The notes under the pieces were generated by a model. The model saw nothing but the letters and a program-made list of their open reading frames with translations, had not been told where the DNA came from and ran no database searches. This document shows positions 16,130 to 24,145 of a stretch of DNA of 34,908 bases, piece by piece (the first letter of the stretch is position 1; each line of letters begins with the position of its first letter). The DNA lies in the NCBI GenBank assembly GCA_964638865.1, contig CAZXBG010000020.1:1-34908 (forward strand), given 5' to 3'. Both the position numbers and the translations under genes were made by a program. The stretch is from UBA7236 sp964638865. GTDB taxonomy: Bacteria > Bacteroidota > Bacteroidia > Chitinophagales > BACL12.

Positions 16130-17275
16130 ATGAATAAACTATTGACAATTTTAATCACTTTTTTCGTTACCTTTTCTTATGGACAGGTTGACTTAGCCGA
16201 CAGCTTTAACCAGCTCTTTAAAGAGGAAAAGTATGACAATATAATTAAGTATAAACCGAAGAAAAACGAAGACCTATCTGCAAAGGCATTATATTATAAG
16301 GGAATGGCTCATTATATGAAGTCCGAAGACGATGACGCAATGAGATATATAGACTTAGCTATCGAAAAAGGGCCTGTTGACTTTGATATGTTTTATTATA
16401 AGGGCATGCTTTTATTCTATGCAAACAAATTCAATGAATCATTGCCTTACTTTGAAAAAGCAATTACATTGTTACCGGAGGAACCGGACTTTTATGCTGG
16501 AAAAGGAGAAGCATATTATTCATTAGGCAATAAAGATTCTGCCATTGTATATTTTGAAAAAGCGTCTGAATTTCCGAATTGTAAAACACGGGTTTTCCTT
16601 TTAATGGGAGAAATATATCTAGACCTAAAGAATAATGAAAATGCATTAACAGCTTATAAGACCGCTTTAGGACAATTATCACAAGTTGACGATAGCTATC
16701 AAAACTGCTTGTTTAACTTGGGGCTTATTCAGCACCTTACAGGAAGGTTATCCGAAGCAAAAGAAACCTTTGAAAAACACATATCTGTATACCCAACTGA
16801 CTATTATGCAATGGCAAAACTGATTCAGGTTTATTATTCACTTTCAGAGTTTGAGATGGCATTGCTGTATAAAGAAAAATTGTATGCTGCTCATAAAACA
16901 AATAAACTAGATATTGGAATGAAAGAAATGTTTTGTTTCGACCAATTTATTTGGAACGGTAAACGGGTAATGGCATTTGAAAACTTTGACGAACCTGATG
17001 ATTTTATGTTTGTTAAACATCATTTTTTCATTATGGACGACAATGGAGAAATTGCTTATCAAATTGACTCAGAATCAAGTGTTGCAATAAGAATAAATGG
17101 TTCAAAAAATAAATATGTTTTATGTTTAGTTAAAGACCAATCTCATTTTACATATTGGCAATACATTTTCAATGACAATTATAAATACCCGGAATTAAAG
17201 AATGCAGTTTTGGACATTTTAAATGAAAAGGTTAAACCAAGTGCATCTTTCATTCCGGGCAAAACAAATCATTGA
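16130..17275 (+). CDS. Secreted/periplasmic TPR-repeat protein
   Basis: The 381-residue protein has a signal peptide, MNKLLTILITFFVTFSYGQ; the frame opens at 16091, but only the ATG at 16130 puts the signal first. Residues about 25-245 contain about six tetratricopeptide repeats, for example ALYYKGMAHYMKSEDDDAMR, KFNESLPYFEKAITLLPEEP, GKGEAYYSLGNKDSAIVYFE and LGLIQHLTGRLSEAKETFEK. The C-terminal third (about 260-381) is a separate domain with no family I recognise (KHHFFIMDDNGEIAYQID, FTYWQYIFNDNYKYPEL). It is likely a protein-binding scaffold outside the inner membrane. A large palindrome stands on either side. Confidence 0.8.
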   Translation: MNKLLTILITFFVTFSYGQVDLADSFNQLFKEEKYDNIIKYKPKKNEDLSAKALYYKGMAHYMKSEDDDAMRYIDLAIEKGPVDFDMFYYKGMLLFYANKFNESLPYFEKAITLLPEEPDFYAGKGEAYYSLGNKDSAIVYFEKASEFPNCKTRVFLLMGEIYLDLKNNENALTAYKTALGQLSQVDDSYQNCLFNLGLIQHLTGRLSEAKETFEKHISVYPTDYYAMAKLIQVYYSLSEFEMALLYKEKLYAAHKTNKLDIGMKEMFCFDQFIWNGKRVMAFENFDEPDDFMFVKHHFFIMDDNGEIAYQIDSESSVAIRINGSKNKYVLCLVKDQSHFTYWQYIFNDNYKYPELKNAVLDILNEKVKPSASFIPGKTNH

Positions 17276-17293
17276 ATTAAAAGAAGGCGCAAC

Positions 17294-17430
17294 TTATAAC
17301 AAGGGTTTTACCTAAGACGGGCTGACGTGCAAACTTGAAGCTTTCTGCTTCGAAACCCGCGCAACGCAAAACATCGGTGCACGCAAGCAAGCACATTTAC
17401 TTGCCTAAACACACAGTCAGCCACTTCACA
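17294..17430 (+). repeat. Post-gene palindrome family, copy 3 (fullest)
   Basis: The element starts TTATAACAAGGGTTTTACC 18 bases after a stop codon. Its left arm AAG-ac-GGGCTGAC-GTG (17314-17329) pairs with CAC-AGTCAGCC-ACTT (17413-17426). Inside are two hairpins, GAAGC-tttct-GCTTC (17337-17351) and GCAAG (17387) with CTTGC (17400-17404). A nested stem-loop structure that starts at a stop codon and ends about 55 bases before the next start is what an attC cassette site looks like. Copies 1, 2 and 4 share its left end. Confidence 0.6.
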
Positions 17431-17483
17431 ACCAAAAGAACTTTAATTTTGCCAGCGCATATCATAATACTAAGACTGAAAAA

Positions 17484-18887
17484 ATGATTCTAAATATTAC
17501 AACAACGCATAAACCGGCAACCGATTTAGGTTACTTGCTTCATAAACATCCTGACAAATTTCAGACTATTGAGTTATCAGTTGGAAAAGCTCATGTGTTT
17601 TATCCTGAGAAAAGTGAAGATAGAACAACAATCAGTTTACTGCTCGACATAGACCCAATAGATATGGTTCGGGGAGCAAGAAATTTAGGTGGTGATGGAT
17701 TTGCACTTGGACATTATGTAAATGATAGACCTTATGTTGCTTCTTCATTTATGAGTGTTGCTATATCAAAGGCATTTTCATCGGCAATGAATGGAAAATG
17801 CAAAGACAAACCCGAATTGGTAGACGTTAAACTGCCTTTTGAGGTAACTATTTCTGTAATTCCTGCCCCTAAAGGTGGTGAAATCTTGATTCGAAAATTG
17901 TTTGAGCCACTTGGGTATGAAGTTGAATTGACAAAACATCAATTAGATGACAAATTTCCTGAATGGGGCGATAGTAAATATTACACGTTAAAACTAAAAC
18001 ATACAATTACTACTAAAGAATTGCTTTCTCATCTTTATGTTCTCATTCCGACTTTGGATAATGACAAACATTATTTTGTAAGTGAGCATGAAATCGAAAA
18101 GCTTTTACAAAAAGGTGAAGGATGGCTAAAGGAGCATCCCGAAAGAGAGCAAATCATCAGACGGTATTTAATAAATCTGAATTCATTAGCAAAACAAGCA
18201 CTTGAAAGATTAAGTGAGGGAGAAGTAATTGGTGACTTGAATGACGAATTAATTGAAAAATCTGAAACTCAAAAGCGCAAGGAAACATTGCATGACAAGC
18301 GAATAAAACTTGTTGCCGAGAAAATTACCGAATCGGGAGCGGAGAGAGTTTTGGACTTGGGTTGTGGAGAAGGAAAATTAATAAGACAATTAATCAAACA
18401 GAAACAATTTTCCGTAATCGTTGGAATGGACGTTTCATATAATGAATTATTAAAGGCGAAGGAACGATTACATTTTGAAGATATGTCGCCTAAACAAAAA
18501 GAACGAATCAATTTATTCCAAGGTTCATTAACATATAAAGACCAGCGATTAGAAGGTTTTGATGCAGCAGCTGTTGTTGAAGTTATTGAACATTTGGATT
18601 TAAATAGGTTAAAGGCATTTGAAAGAGTTCTATTTGAATTTGCAAAACCCAAAACAGTTGTTTTAACTACACCTAATCAAGAATTCAACGTAATGTGGGA
18701 TAAATTGGATGCGGAAGTAATGAGGCATGACGACCACCGTTTTGAATGGACAAGAAATGAATTCAAACAATGGTCAAATAAAATCGTAGAAACTTATAAT
18801 TATAAAGTGGAGCTTTTCCCTATCGGAGATGAAGTTGAAAACATAGGAACTCCTTCACAAATGGCAATATTTACTTATGGAAATTAA
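17484..18887 (+). CDS. hen1: Bacterial Hen1: 3'-terminal RNA ribose 2'-O-methyltransferase
   Basis: Hen1 methylates the 2'-OH of the 3' end at a broken RNA, usually tRNA cut by a ribotoxin, before Pnkp seals it, making the repaired RNA resistant to a second cut. At 467 residues it has the two-part bacterial form: an N-terminal half (1-240) with the Hen1-specific MILNITTTHKPATDLGYLLH and KFQTIELSVGKAHVFYPE, and a C-terminal Rossmann methyltransferase with VLDLGCGEG (289-297). The Hen1 metal-site pattern is intact: Glu366, Glu369, His370 (EVIEH) and His415/His418 (MRHDDHRFEW). The stop overlaps the pnkp start by 11 bases, so the two are translationally coupled. A weak promoter-like pair (TTTG 17448, TAAGACTG 17471) precedes it. 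Confidence 0.95.
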   Translation: MILNITTTHKPATDLGYLLHKHPDKFQTIELSVGKAHVFYPEKSEDRTTISLLLDIDPIDMVRGARNLGGDGFALGHYVNDRPYVASSFMSVAISKAFSSAMNGKCKDKPELVDVKLPFEVTISVIPAPKGGEILIRKLFEPLGYEVELTKHQLDDKFPEWGDSKYYTLKLKHTITTKELLSHLYVLIPTLDNDKHYFVSEHEIEKLLQKGEGWLKEHPEREQIIRRYLINLNSLAKQALERLSEGEVIGDLNDELIEKSETQKRKETLHDKRIKLVAEKITESGAERVLDLGCGEGKLIRQLIKQKQFSVIVGMDVSYNELLKAKERLHFEDMSPKQKERINLFQGSLTYKDQRLEGFDAAAVVEVIEHLDLNRLKAFERVLFEFAKPKTVVLTTPNQEFNVMWDKLDAEVMRHDDHRFEWTRNEFKQWSNKIVETYNYKVELFPIGDEVENIGTPSQMAIFTYGN

Positions 18888-21453
18888 AGTACCCGAATTA
18901 TCGCTTGTTGTATTAATTGGTCTTTCGGGTTCAGGAAAGAGCAGTTTCGCCAAAAAACATTTTAAGAGAACTGAAATATTATCTTCTGATGAATGTCGTG
19001 CATTAGTTTCTGATGAGGAGAATAGCAAGTCAGCTACAAATGATGCGTTCGATGTTTTATATTTCATCGCTGGCAAGCGCTTAAAAAGTGGTTTGCTTAC
19101 TGTAATTGATGCAACAAATGTTCAGAAGGAATCACGCAAAGGGCTTATTGAACTAGGTAGAACTTATCACTGTTTGCCCGTTGCAATTGTTTTAGACTTA
19201 CCTGAAGAAGTTTGTGAAGAAAGAAATAAAACCAGACCCGACCGTAATTTTGGCGGACATGTAATACGTCAACAAAATCAACAATTGAAAAAATCGATCA
19301 GGGGTTTAAAAGAGGAAGGTTTTAGGCAGATTTATATTTTTAAATCATTGGAAGAGGTTGATGCAGTTCTTGAAATTAAAAGGGAAAGACTGTACAACGA
19401 CAAAAAAGATGAAAAAGGCCCGTTCGACATTATCGGCGATGTTCATGGGTGTTTTAATGAACTTCAAGAATTACTTTTGCAATTAGGTTACTCTATAAAT
19501 CGGGTTGAAGCCAACGTTAAGAATTTCGGTTTTAACGTTATTGCTCCTGAAACAAGAAAATTAATTTTTGTTGGTGACTTGGTTGACCGTGGCCCGGATT
19601 CGCCAAACGTTTTACGTTTGGTTATGAGTATGGTTAATTCAGGTGTTGCATATTGTGTTCCGGGAAATCACGACTTGAAACTTCAGAAATTTCTTAACGG
19701 TAAAAGTGTTCAATTAAAACACGGATTGGAAGTAACAGTTAAACAAATGGAAACAGAAACATCACAGTTCAAATCCATCGTTGAAAAATTTATTTATAGT
19801 TTAATCAGTCATTATGTTTTTGATAATGGTAAATTGGTTGTTTCTCATGCGGGACTTAAAGAAGAAATGCAAGGACGTGGTTCAGGGGCTGTAAGAACAT
19901 TCTGTATGTATGGTGAAACCACAGGAGAAATAGATGAATTTGGTTTGCCTGTTCGATACAATTGGGCAAAAGAATATCGAGGAAAAGCTAAGGTAGTATA
20001 TGGACACACGCCAGTTCCAGAAGCAGAATGGCTGAATAAAACTATAGACATTGATACTGGATGTGTTTTTGGTGGTAAACTGACAGCATTGCGTTATCCT
20101 GAGGAAGAATTGGTTTCCGTTAAAGCTAAAATGGTTTATTGCGAACCAGTCAGACCAATTAATTTTAATGAAACTCAGAACAAATTGAGTTCGCAACAGG
20201 AGTATGACGACTTACTAAATATTGAAGACGTTACCGGTAAACGAATTGTTCAAACACGATTAAGGCACAACATAACAATAAGAGAAGAAAATTCTATTGC
20301 TGCTTTAGAGGTAATGAGCCGTTTCGCAATTAATCCAAAGTGGTTGATTTATCTTCCTCCAACAATGTCACCTTGCGCAACAAGTGATATTCCTGAATAT
20401 TTAGAACATCCTACACAAGCCTTAAATTACTATAAAAAAAGAGGTATTGAAAAAGTTGTTTGCGAAGAAAAGCATATGGGTTCGCGAGCAATTTTGGTAA
20501 TTTGTAAAAACGAAGAAACTGCAACAAAACGATTTGGAGTTCAAAATGAAGGAATCGGAATTTGTTATACTCGAACAGGAAGAAATTTTTTTAATGATTC
20601 TGCAATAGAAAAAGAATTTATTCAAAGAGTAAATCAATGTTTGACTAATTCCAATTTTTGGGAAAAATTCAATACAGATTGGGTTTGTTTAGATGCTGAA
20701 TTGATGCCTTGGTCTGCAAAGGCTCAGGCTTTGTTAAAAGACCAGTATGCTGCTGTGGGTGCAGCCGCTGGCGGAGCCTTGCCTGATGTTGAAAAGGCAC
20801 TTAAAATGGCTTTTAACAGAGGAATAAAAGAAGCGTTACCATCATTAGAAAAATTTGCAATAAAAAATATTGCCATTTCAAAATATGTAAAAGCCTACCA
20901 AAATTATTGCTGGACTGTTAATACTATTGATGATTATAAATTAGCCCCATTCCATATTTTGGCAACAGAAGGACAGGTTCACATTGATAAAACAAATGAA
21001 TGGCACATGCAAAACATTGCAGAGCTCTGCAAATTCGACATTAAACTTTTTATGGCGACACCATATAAAATTGTGAATCTTCTAAACCAGGACAGTTTCA
21101 ATGAAGCCGTAAACTGGTGGTTAGAATTGACAAAAAAAGGTGGGGAAGGAATGGTAGTAAAACCTTATGAATTTATCAATACAGGAAAAGAAGGAATATT
21201 GCAACCGGCAATAAAATGTAGAGGAAGTGAATATCTTAGAATTATTTATGGGCCAGAATATGACCTGCCTGAAAATATTGAAAGACTAAAAAGCAGAGGA
21301 CTTTCAAGAAAACAATCTTTAGCAATCAGAGAATTTGCATTAGGAGTTGAAGGATTAGAAAGGTTTGTTAATAGAGAACCATTAAGACGAATACATGAAA
21401 GTGTTTTTGGAGTATTAGCTTTGGAAAGTGAGGATGTTGACCCACGACTATAA
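18877..21453 (+). CDS. pnkp: Polynucleotide kinase-phosphatase-ligase Pnkp (RNA repair)
   Basis: This 858-residue enzyme heals and seals broken RNA. The 5'-kinase domain (1-170) has the P-loop GLSGSGKS with Lys21 and Ser22 plus Asp38 and Arg41 in SSDECR. A 2',3'-phosphatase of the binuclear metallophosphoesterase type follows (about 180-420) with FDIIGDVHGCF (Asp184, Asp188, His190), FVGDLVDRGPD and PGNHD. The C-terminal adenylyltransferase/ligase (about 470-858) has the AMP-linked Lys532 in EEKHMGSR and the later motif GGEGMVVKP. All three active sites look intact and the length is that of known bacterial Pnkp. Its ligase needs Hen1 for activity in the systems studied, and Hen1 is encoded directly upstream with an 11-base overlap. 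Confidence 0.96.
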   Translation: MEIKVPELSLVVLIGLSGSGKSSFAKKHFKRTEILSSDECRALVSDEENSKSATNDAFDVLYFIAGKRLKSGLLTVIDATNVQKESRKGLIELGRTYHCLPVAIVLDLPEEVCEERNKTRPDRNFGGHVIRQQNQQLKKSIRGLKEEGFRQIYIFKSLEEVDAVLEIKRERLYNDKKDEKGPFDIIGDVHGCFNELQELLLQLGYSINRVEANVKNFGFNVIAPETRKLIFVGDLVDRGPDSPNVLRLVMSMVNSGVAYCVPGNHDLKLQKFLNGKSVQLKHGLEVTVKQMETETSQFKSIVEKFIYSLISHYVFDNGKLVVSHAGLKEEMQGRGSGAVRTFCMYGETTGEIDEFGLPVRYNWAKEYRGKAKVVYGHTPVPEAEWLNKTIDIDTGCVFGGKLTALRYPEEELVSVKAKMVYCEPVRPINFNETQNKLSSQQEYDDLLNIEDVTGKRIVQTRLRHNITIREENSIAALEVMSRFAINPKWLIYLPPTMSPCATSDIPEYLEHPTQALNYYKKRGIEKVVCEEKHMGSRAILVICKNEETATKRFGVQNEGIGICYTRTGRNFFNDSAIEKEFIQRVNQCLTNSNFWEKFNTDWVCLDAELMPWSAKAQALLKDQYAAVGAAAGGALPDVEKALKMAFNRGIKEALPSLEKFAIKNIAISKYVKAYQNYCWTVNTIDDYKLAPFHILATEGQVHIDKTNEWHMQNIAELCKFDIKLFMATPYKIVNLLNQDSFNEAVNWWLELTKKGGEGMVVKPYEFINTGKEGILQPAIKCRGSEYLRIIYGPEYDLPENIERLKSRGLSRKQSLAIREFALGVEGLERFVNREPLRRIHESVFGVLALESEDVDPRL

Positions 21454-21467
21454 CCCGACCCTTCGAA

Positions 21468-21520
21468 GTTATACACGTTTGCAAACCGCAAAGGCAGACA
21501 AACAAACCAAAGCTTTCAAA
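21468..21520 (+). repeat. Post-gene palindrome family, copy 4
   Basis: The sequence starts with TTATACAC at 21469, 15 bases after the pnkp stop. It shares blocks with copy 3 in the same order: TTATA, GTTTGC, GGC.GAC (21493-21499), CAAAC and AAGCTTTC (21510-21517). The match is weaker than among copies 1-3 and no good right arm is clear. Confidence 0.45.
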
Positions 21521-21540
21521 AGAGTATGCGTGACTGGCTC

Positions 21541-21581
21541 AACAAGAAAAGAAATAAGTAAACACTTTTTCTTTTCTTGTT
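21541..21581 (+). other. Very strong hairpin between pnkp and the hydrolase gene
   Basis: AACAAGAAAAGAAA (21541-21554) pairs perfectly with TTTCTTTTCTTGTT (21568-21581), and AAGT (21556-21559) with ACTT (21564-21567), leaving an AAAC loop and one bulged T: about 18 base pairs. No T tract follows, so it is not a standard terminator on the plus strand. It could stabilise the upstream pnkp message, be a processing site, or reduce downstream expression. Confidence 0.65.
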
Positions 21582-21618
21582 TCAAAGGGGCTATTGGGTA
21601 TTGAAGTGACGAGAATTT

Positions 21619-22644
21619 ATGCAAATAAGAATATCGGAAACGGATAATATAAAAGTTTGGAGTAATTTCGGAAATATGTTATTTACAAATCAAGGTGTAG
21701 ACTATTCGGATAAAATTAAATCTGTTCTTTTTGGAGTTGCAGTTGGAGATGCTCTCGGAGTTCCTGTTGAATTTGATAGTAGAAAAATTATAAATGAAAA
21801 TCCGGTAAAAGATATGATTGGTTACGGAACATACAATTTACCGCCAGGAACATTTTCAGATGATAGTTCACTTACATTTTGCCTTGCAGAAGCATTAACA
21901 CAAGATTTTAACTTAAATGTTATTGGACAAAATTTTGTAAAATGGTGTTACCAAAATTATTGGACACCAAGAGGAAACGTATTTGATATTGGTATTACAA
22001 CACGACAAGCCATTGAACGACTTACAAAAGGAGAAAGAGCAGATTTAGCAGGGGGATTTGATGTTTCCTCAAATGGAAATGGTTCTCTGATGAGAATTTT
22101 GCCTTTGCTTTTTTATATTTTTAACAAACCTATACATGAACGTTATGAGATAACAAAACAAGTATCTTCTATTACGCACGGGCATATACGTTCTGTTATT
22201 GCTTGTTTTTATTATCTTGAATTTGCAAGACAAATCTTTTATGGAATTGACAAATATGATATTTACAAAAATTTGCAAATGGAAATTAGCGGACATTTAA
22301 ATTCACTTTCAATAAACCCAAGTGAAATTTCAGTATTTGACAGATTACTATTGGCAAACATTAATGAATTATCCCAAGAACAAATTTATAGTAGTGGCTA
22401 TGTTTTACATACTCTTGAGGCTAGCATTTGGTGTTTGCTGACAACTGACAATTATAAAGATGCAGTTTTGAAAGCTGTAAATTTAGGCGAAGACACAGAT
22501 ACAACAGGCGCTGTTACAGGCGGACTTGCAGGACTACTTTATGAATTTAACACTATTCCTGAAAAGTGGGTAGAAAAAATTGCAAGAAAAAAAGACATTG
22601 AAAATTTGGCCGAAAGACTCGCCGCAAAAATTGCCGGCCACTAA
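21619..22644 (+). CDS. ADP-ribosylglycohydrolase family protein
   Basis: The 341-residue protein belongs to the DraG/ARH family of binuclear-magnesium hydrolases that remove ADP-ribose from proteins, nucleic acids or small molecules. The motifs are intact: VLFGVAVGDALG (Asp44), FSDDSS (Ser80, Asp81, Asp82), SNGNGSLMRILP and GEDTDTTGAVTGGLAG (Asp292, Asp294). The all-helical arrangement and length fit the family. ATG 21619 is used here; an ATG at 21676 is also possible and gives a start nearer the conserved core. It lies 165 bases after pnkp on the same strand, beyond a repeat and a strong hairpin, so co-transcription is likely but not certain. A role in the same RNA-damage response is a guess from position. 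Confidence 0.9.
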   Translation: MQIRISETDNIKVWSNFGNMLFTNQGVDYSDKIKSVLFGVAVGDALGVPVEFDSRKIINENPVKDMIGYGTYNLPPGTFSDDSSLTFCLAEALTQDFNLNVIGQNFVKWCYQNYWTPRGNVFDIGITTRQAIERLTKGERADLAGGFDVSSNGNGSLMRILPLLFYIFNKPIHERYEITKQVSSITHGHIRSVIACFYYLEFARQIFYGIDKYDIYKNLQMEISGHLNSLSINPSEISVFDRLLLANINELSQEQIYSSGYVLHTLEASIWCLLTTDNYKDAVLKAVNLGEDTDTTGAVTGGLAGLLYEFNTIPEKWVEKIARKKDIENLAERLAAKIAGH

Positions 22645-22645
22645 A

Positions 22646-22809
22646 ATATAAGGATTTAACAACGCTCTTCTTTTTTCGGTGTTGACATTTAATTCTATGT
22701 TGAAAGAAATTTCTTTTGTGCCGCTTGTAAAAAATTATTGATATTTGTATGTTGAATAATTTTGGTATCTTTTATAGCAAGAATTAATGCAAGTGATGAT
22801 ACTTATTTT
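22646..22809 (+). repeat. Dispersed repeat R2, copy 2
   Basis: This is similar throughout to 8703-8866, starting two bases after the stop of the ADP-ribosylglycohydrolase gene. Shared blocks include ATATAA.GATT.AAC, TGTTGAAAGAA.TTTC and GATACTTATTTT near the end. An IS1182-type relic follows directly, as transposase relics follow copy 1. Confidence 0.6.
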
Positions 22810-22829
22810 AAAACCTATTTATTTTCCAA

Positions 22830-23157
22830 TCGAAAGAAAAGATTTTGTGCATAAAATAATTTTGTTTATTAATAACACCTTCACGTTAAACACCGGATGT
22901 AATTCCCTTTTAGAGGAGCAAAAGCAAAACCTACCTGTTTTAAACCAATATGTTCCACAAAAGCCGCCATCGCACAAACAACATTATCTTCCTTTATTAC
23001 CCTCTCCAAACCCGAAAACTCAATTTGTTGCCGGCTTTTATTTGCAGTAATTTCAATAAGTTACAAATGCGCCTTATCAATTTTAATTATTTTGTTATTT
23101 TTATATGCTTGTTAACATTGGAATGGGAAATGGAGTAGTTGGTTTTTTAACACTCTG
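22830..23157 (-). pseudogene. Relic B of the 5' end of an IS1182-like element
   Basis: On the minus strand the element reads from near 23157 (TTTTTTAACAC side) through a leader into degenerate transposase codons: KSRQQIEFSGLERVIKEDNV, VCAMAAFVEHIGLKQVGFAF, then PVFNVKVLLINKI. These match the N-terminus of the IS1182-type fragment at 9358-9729. Only about 60 codons remain before repeat R2 copy 2. Bases 23024-23128 are nearly identical (103 of 105) to 32402-32506. Two apparent plus-strand proteins here (22787-23050, 22950-23138) are shadows of this relic. From 23158 to 23318 I see only the cheR upstream region, with a -7-like TAACTTTA at 23305. Confidence 0.7.
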
Positions 23158-23318
23158 CCGCTACCGCCAATGCTAAAAGACAGACCAACATGGACAAAAT
23201 AACAACCATGATTAGAACATGCACCATTCTATTTTCGGTGAGGAAAAATGTGATTTATGTAATTTTTAAATATAATTGTGCAACATTTTCGTTTTTAAAT
23301 TGCGTAACTTTATGAGAA

Positions 23319-24143
23319 ATGAAAAGTGAAGACACTTCAGAATTGGAAATTTCATTGTTATTAGAAGCTGTTTATCAAAAATACGGTTATGATTTCAGGC
23401 AGTATTCCAAAGCCCACATCAATCGCAGGATTAGGAACAGGATGGCGCTGTCCGGATTAGAGGATGTTTCTCAAATTCAATCTAAAGTTCTCAAGGATGA
23501 AACATTTGCGTATGAACTTTTACAGGATTTATCAATCACAGTAACCGAAATGTTTCGTGATCAGGATTTTTACAGGTCGTTACGGGAAAATGTTATTCCT
23601 GTTTTAAAAACCTACCCCTTTATAAAAATATGGCATGCCGGATGTGCAACCGGTGAAGAAGCATATTCAACGGCAATCATTCTGCAGGAAGAAGGGTTGT
23701 ATGACCGAACAACAATTTATGCTACTGATTTTAACCAAAACGCATTAAACAGAGCAAAAGAAGGAATTTTTTCGAATGCAATGATGAAGGAATATACTAT
23801 CAATTATCAATTGTCAGGCGGAAATAAATCTTTTTCAAATTATTATACTTCTAATTATGATAACGTGATCATGAATCAATCGTTGAAAAAAAACATTGTA
23901 TGGGCAAACCATAATTTAGTTACCGACAGCGTATTCGCCGAGGTGCATCTGATATTATGCAGAAACGTACTAATTTATTTTGATAACAGTTTGCAAAATA
24001 AGGTGCAAAAACTTTTTTATGATAGCCTTATTAATGGTGGCATTTTATGTTTGGGGTCAAAAGAAGGTTTACGGTTTACCGACTTTTTTGAAAAATATAC
24101 TGAGTTGGATAAAAAACAAAAAATCTTTAAAAAGAAATACTAA
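23319..24143 (+). CDS. cheR: CheR-type protein glutamate methyltransferase
   Basis: The 274-residue enzyme transfers methyl from S-adenosylmethionine to glutamates, classically on chemoreceptors. An N-terminal all-helical domain (1-75, INRRIRNRMALSGLEDVSQI) precedes the Rossmann domain. The SAM-binding signature is HAGCATGEEAYS (residues 106-117); TDFNQNALNRAKEGIFS and CRNVLIYFD (214-222) are the other conserved blocks. In this genome segment no methyl-accepting receptor or CheW is present. CheR is followed after two bases by CheB and then by two large histidine kinases, an arrangement found in many Bacteroidota where CheR/CheB-like enzymes appear to act on two-component kinases rather than flagellar chemotaxis (inference). 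Confidence 0.93.
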   Translation: MKSEDTSELEISLLLEAVYQKYGYDFRQYSKAHINRRIRNRMALSGLEDVSQIQSKVLKDETFAYELLQDLSITVTEMFRDQDFYRSLRENVIPVLKTYPFIKIWHAGCATGEEAYSTAIILQEEGLYDRTTIYATDFNQNALNRAKEGIFSNAMMKEYTINYQLSGGNKSFSNYYTSNYDNVIMNQSLKKNIVWANHNLVTDSVFAEVHLILCRNVLIYFDNSLQNKVQKLFYDSLINGGILCLGSKEGLRFTDFFEKYTELDKKQKIFKKKY

Positions 24144-24145
24144 AA

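Noticed and set aside
9894..22644. A proven chromosomal integron
   Set aside because: No integrase, attI or cassette promoter is visible and the palindromes lack clear canonical attC core boxes, so this is given only as a hypothesis.
22787..23138. Apparent small proteins similar to one at 32328-32567
   Set aside because: The likeness is real at DNA level, but it comes from antisense reading of IS1182 relics B and C.
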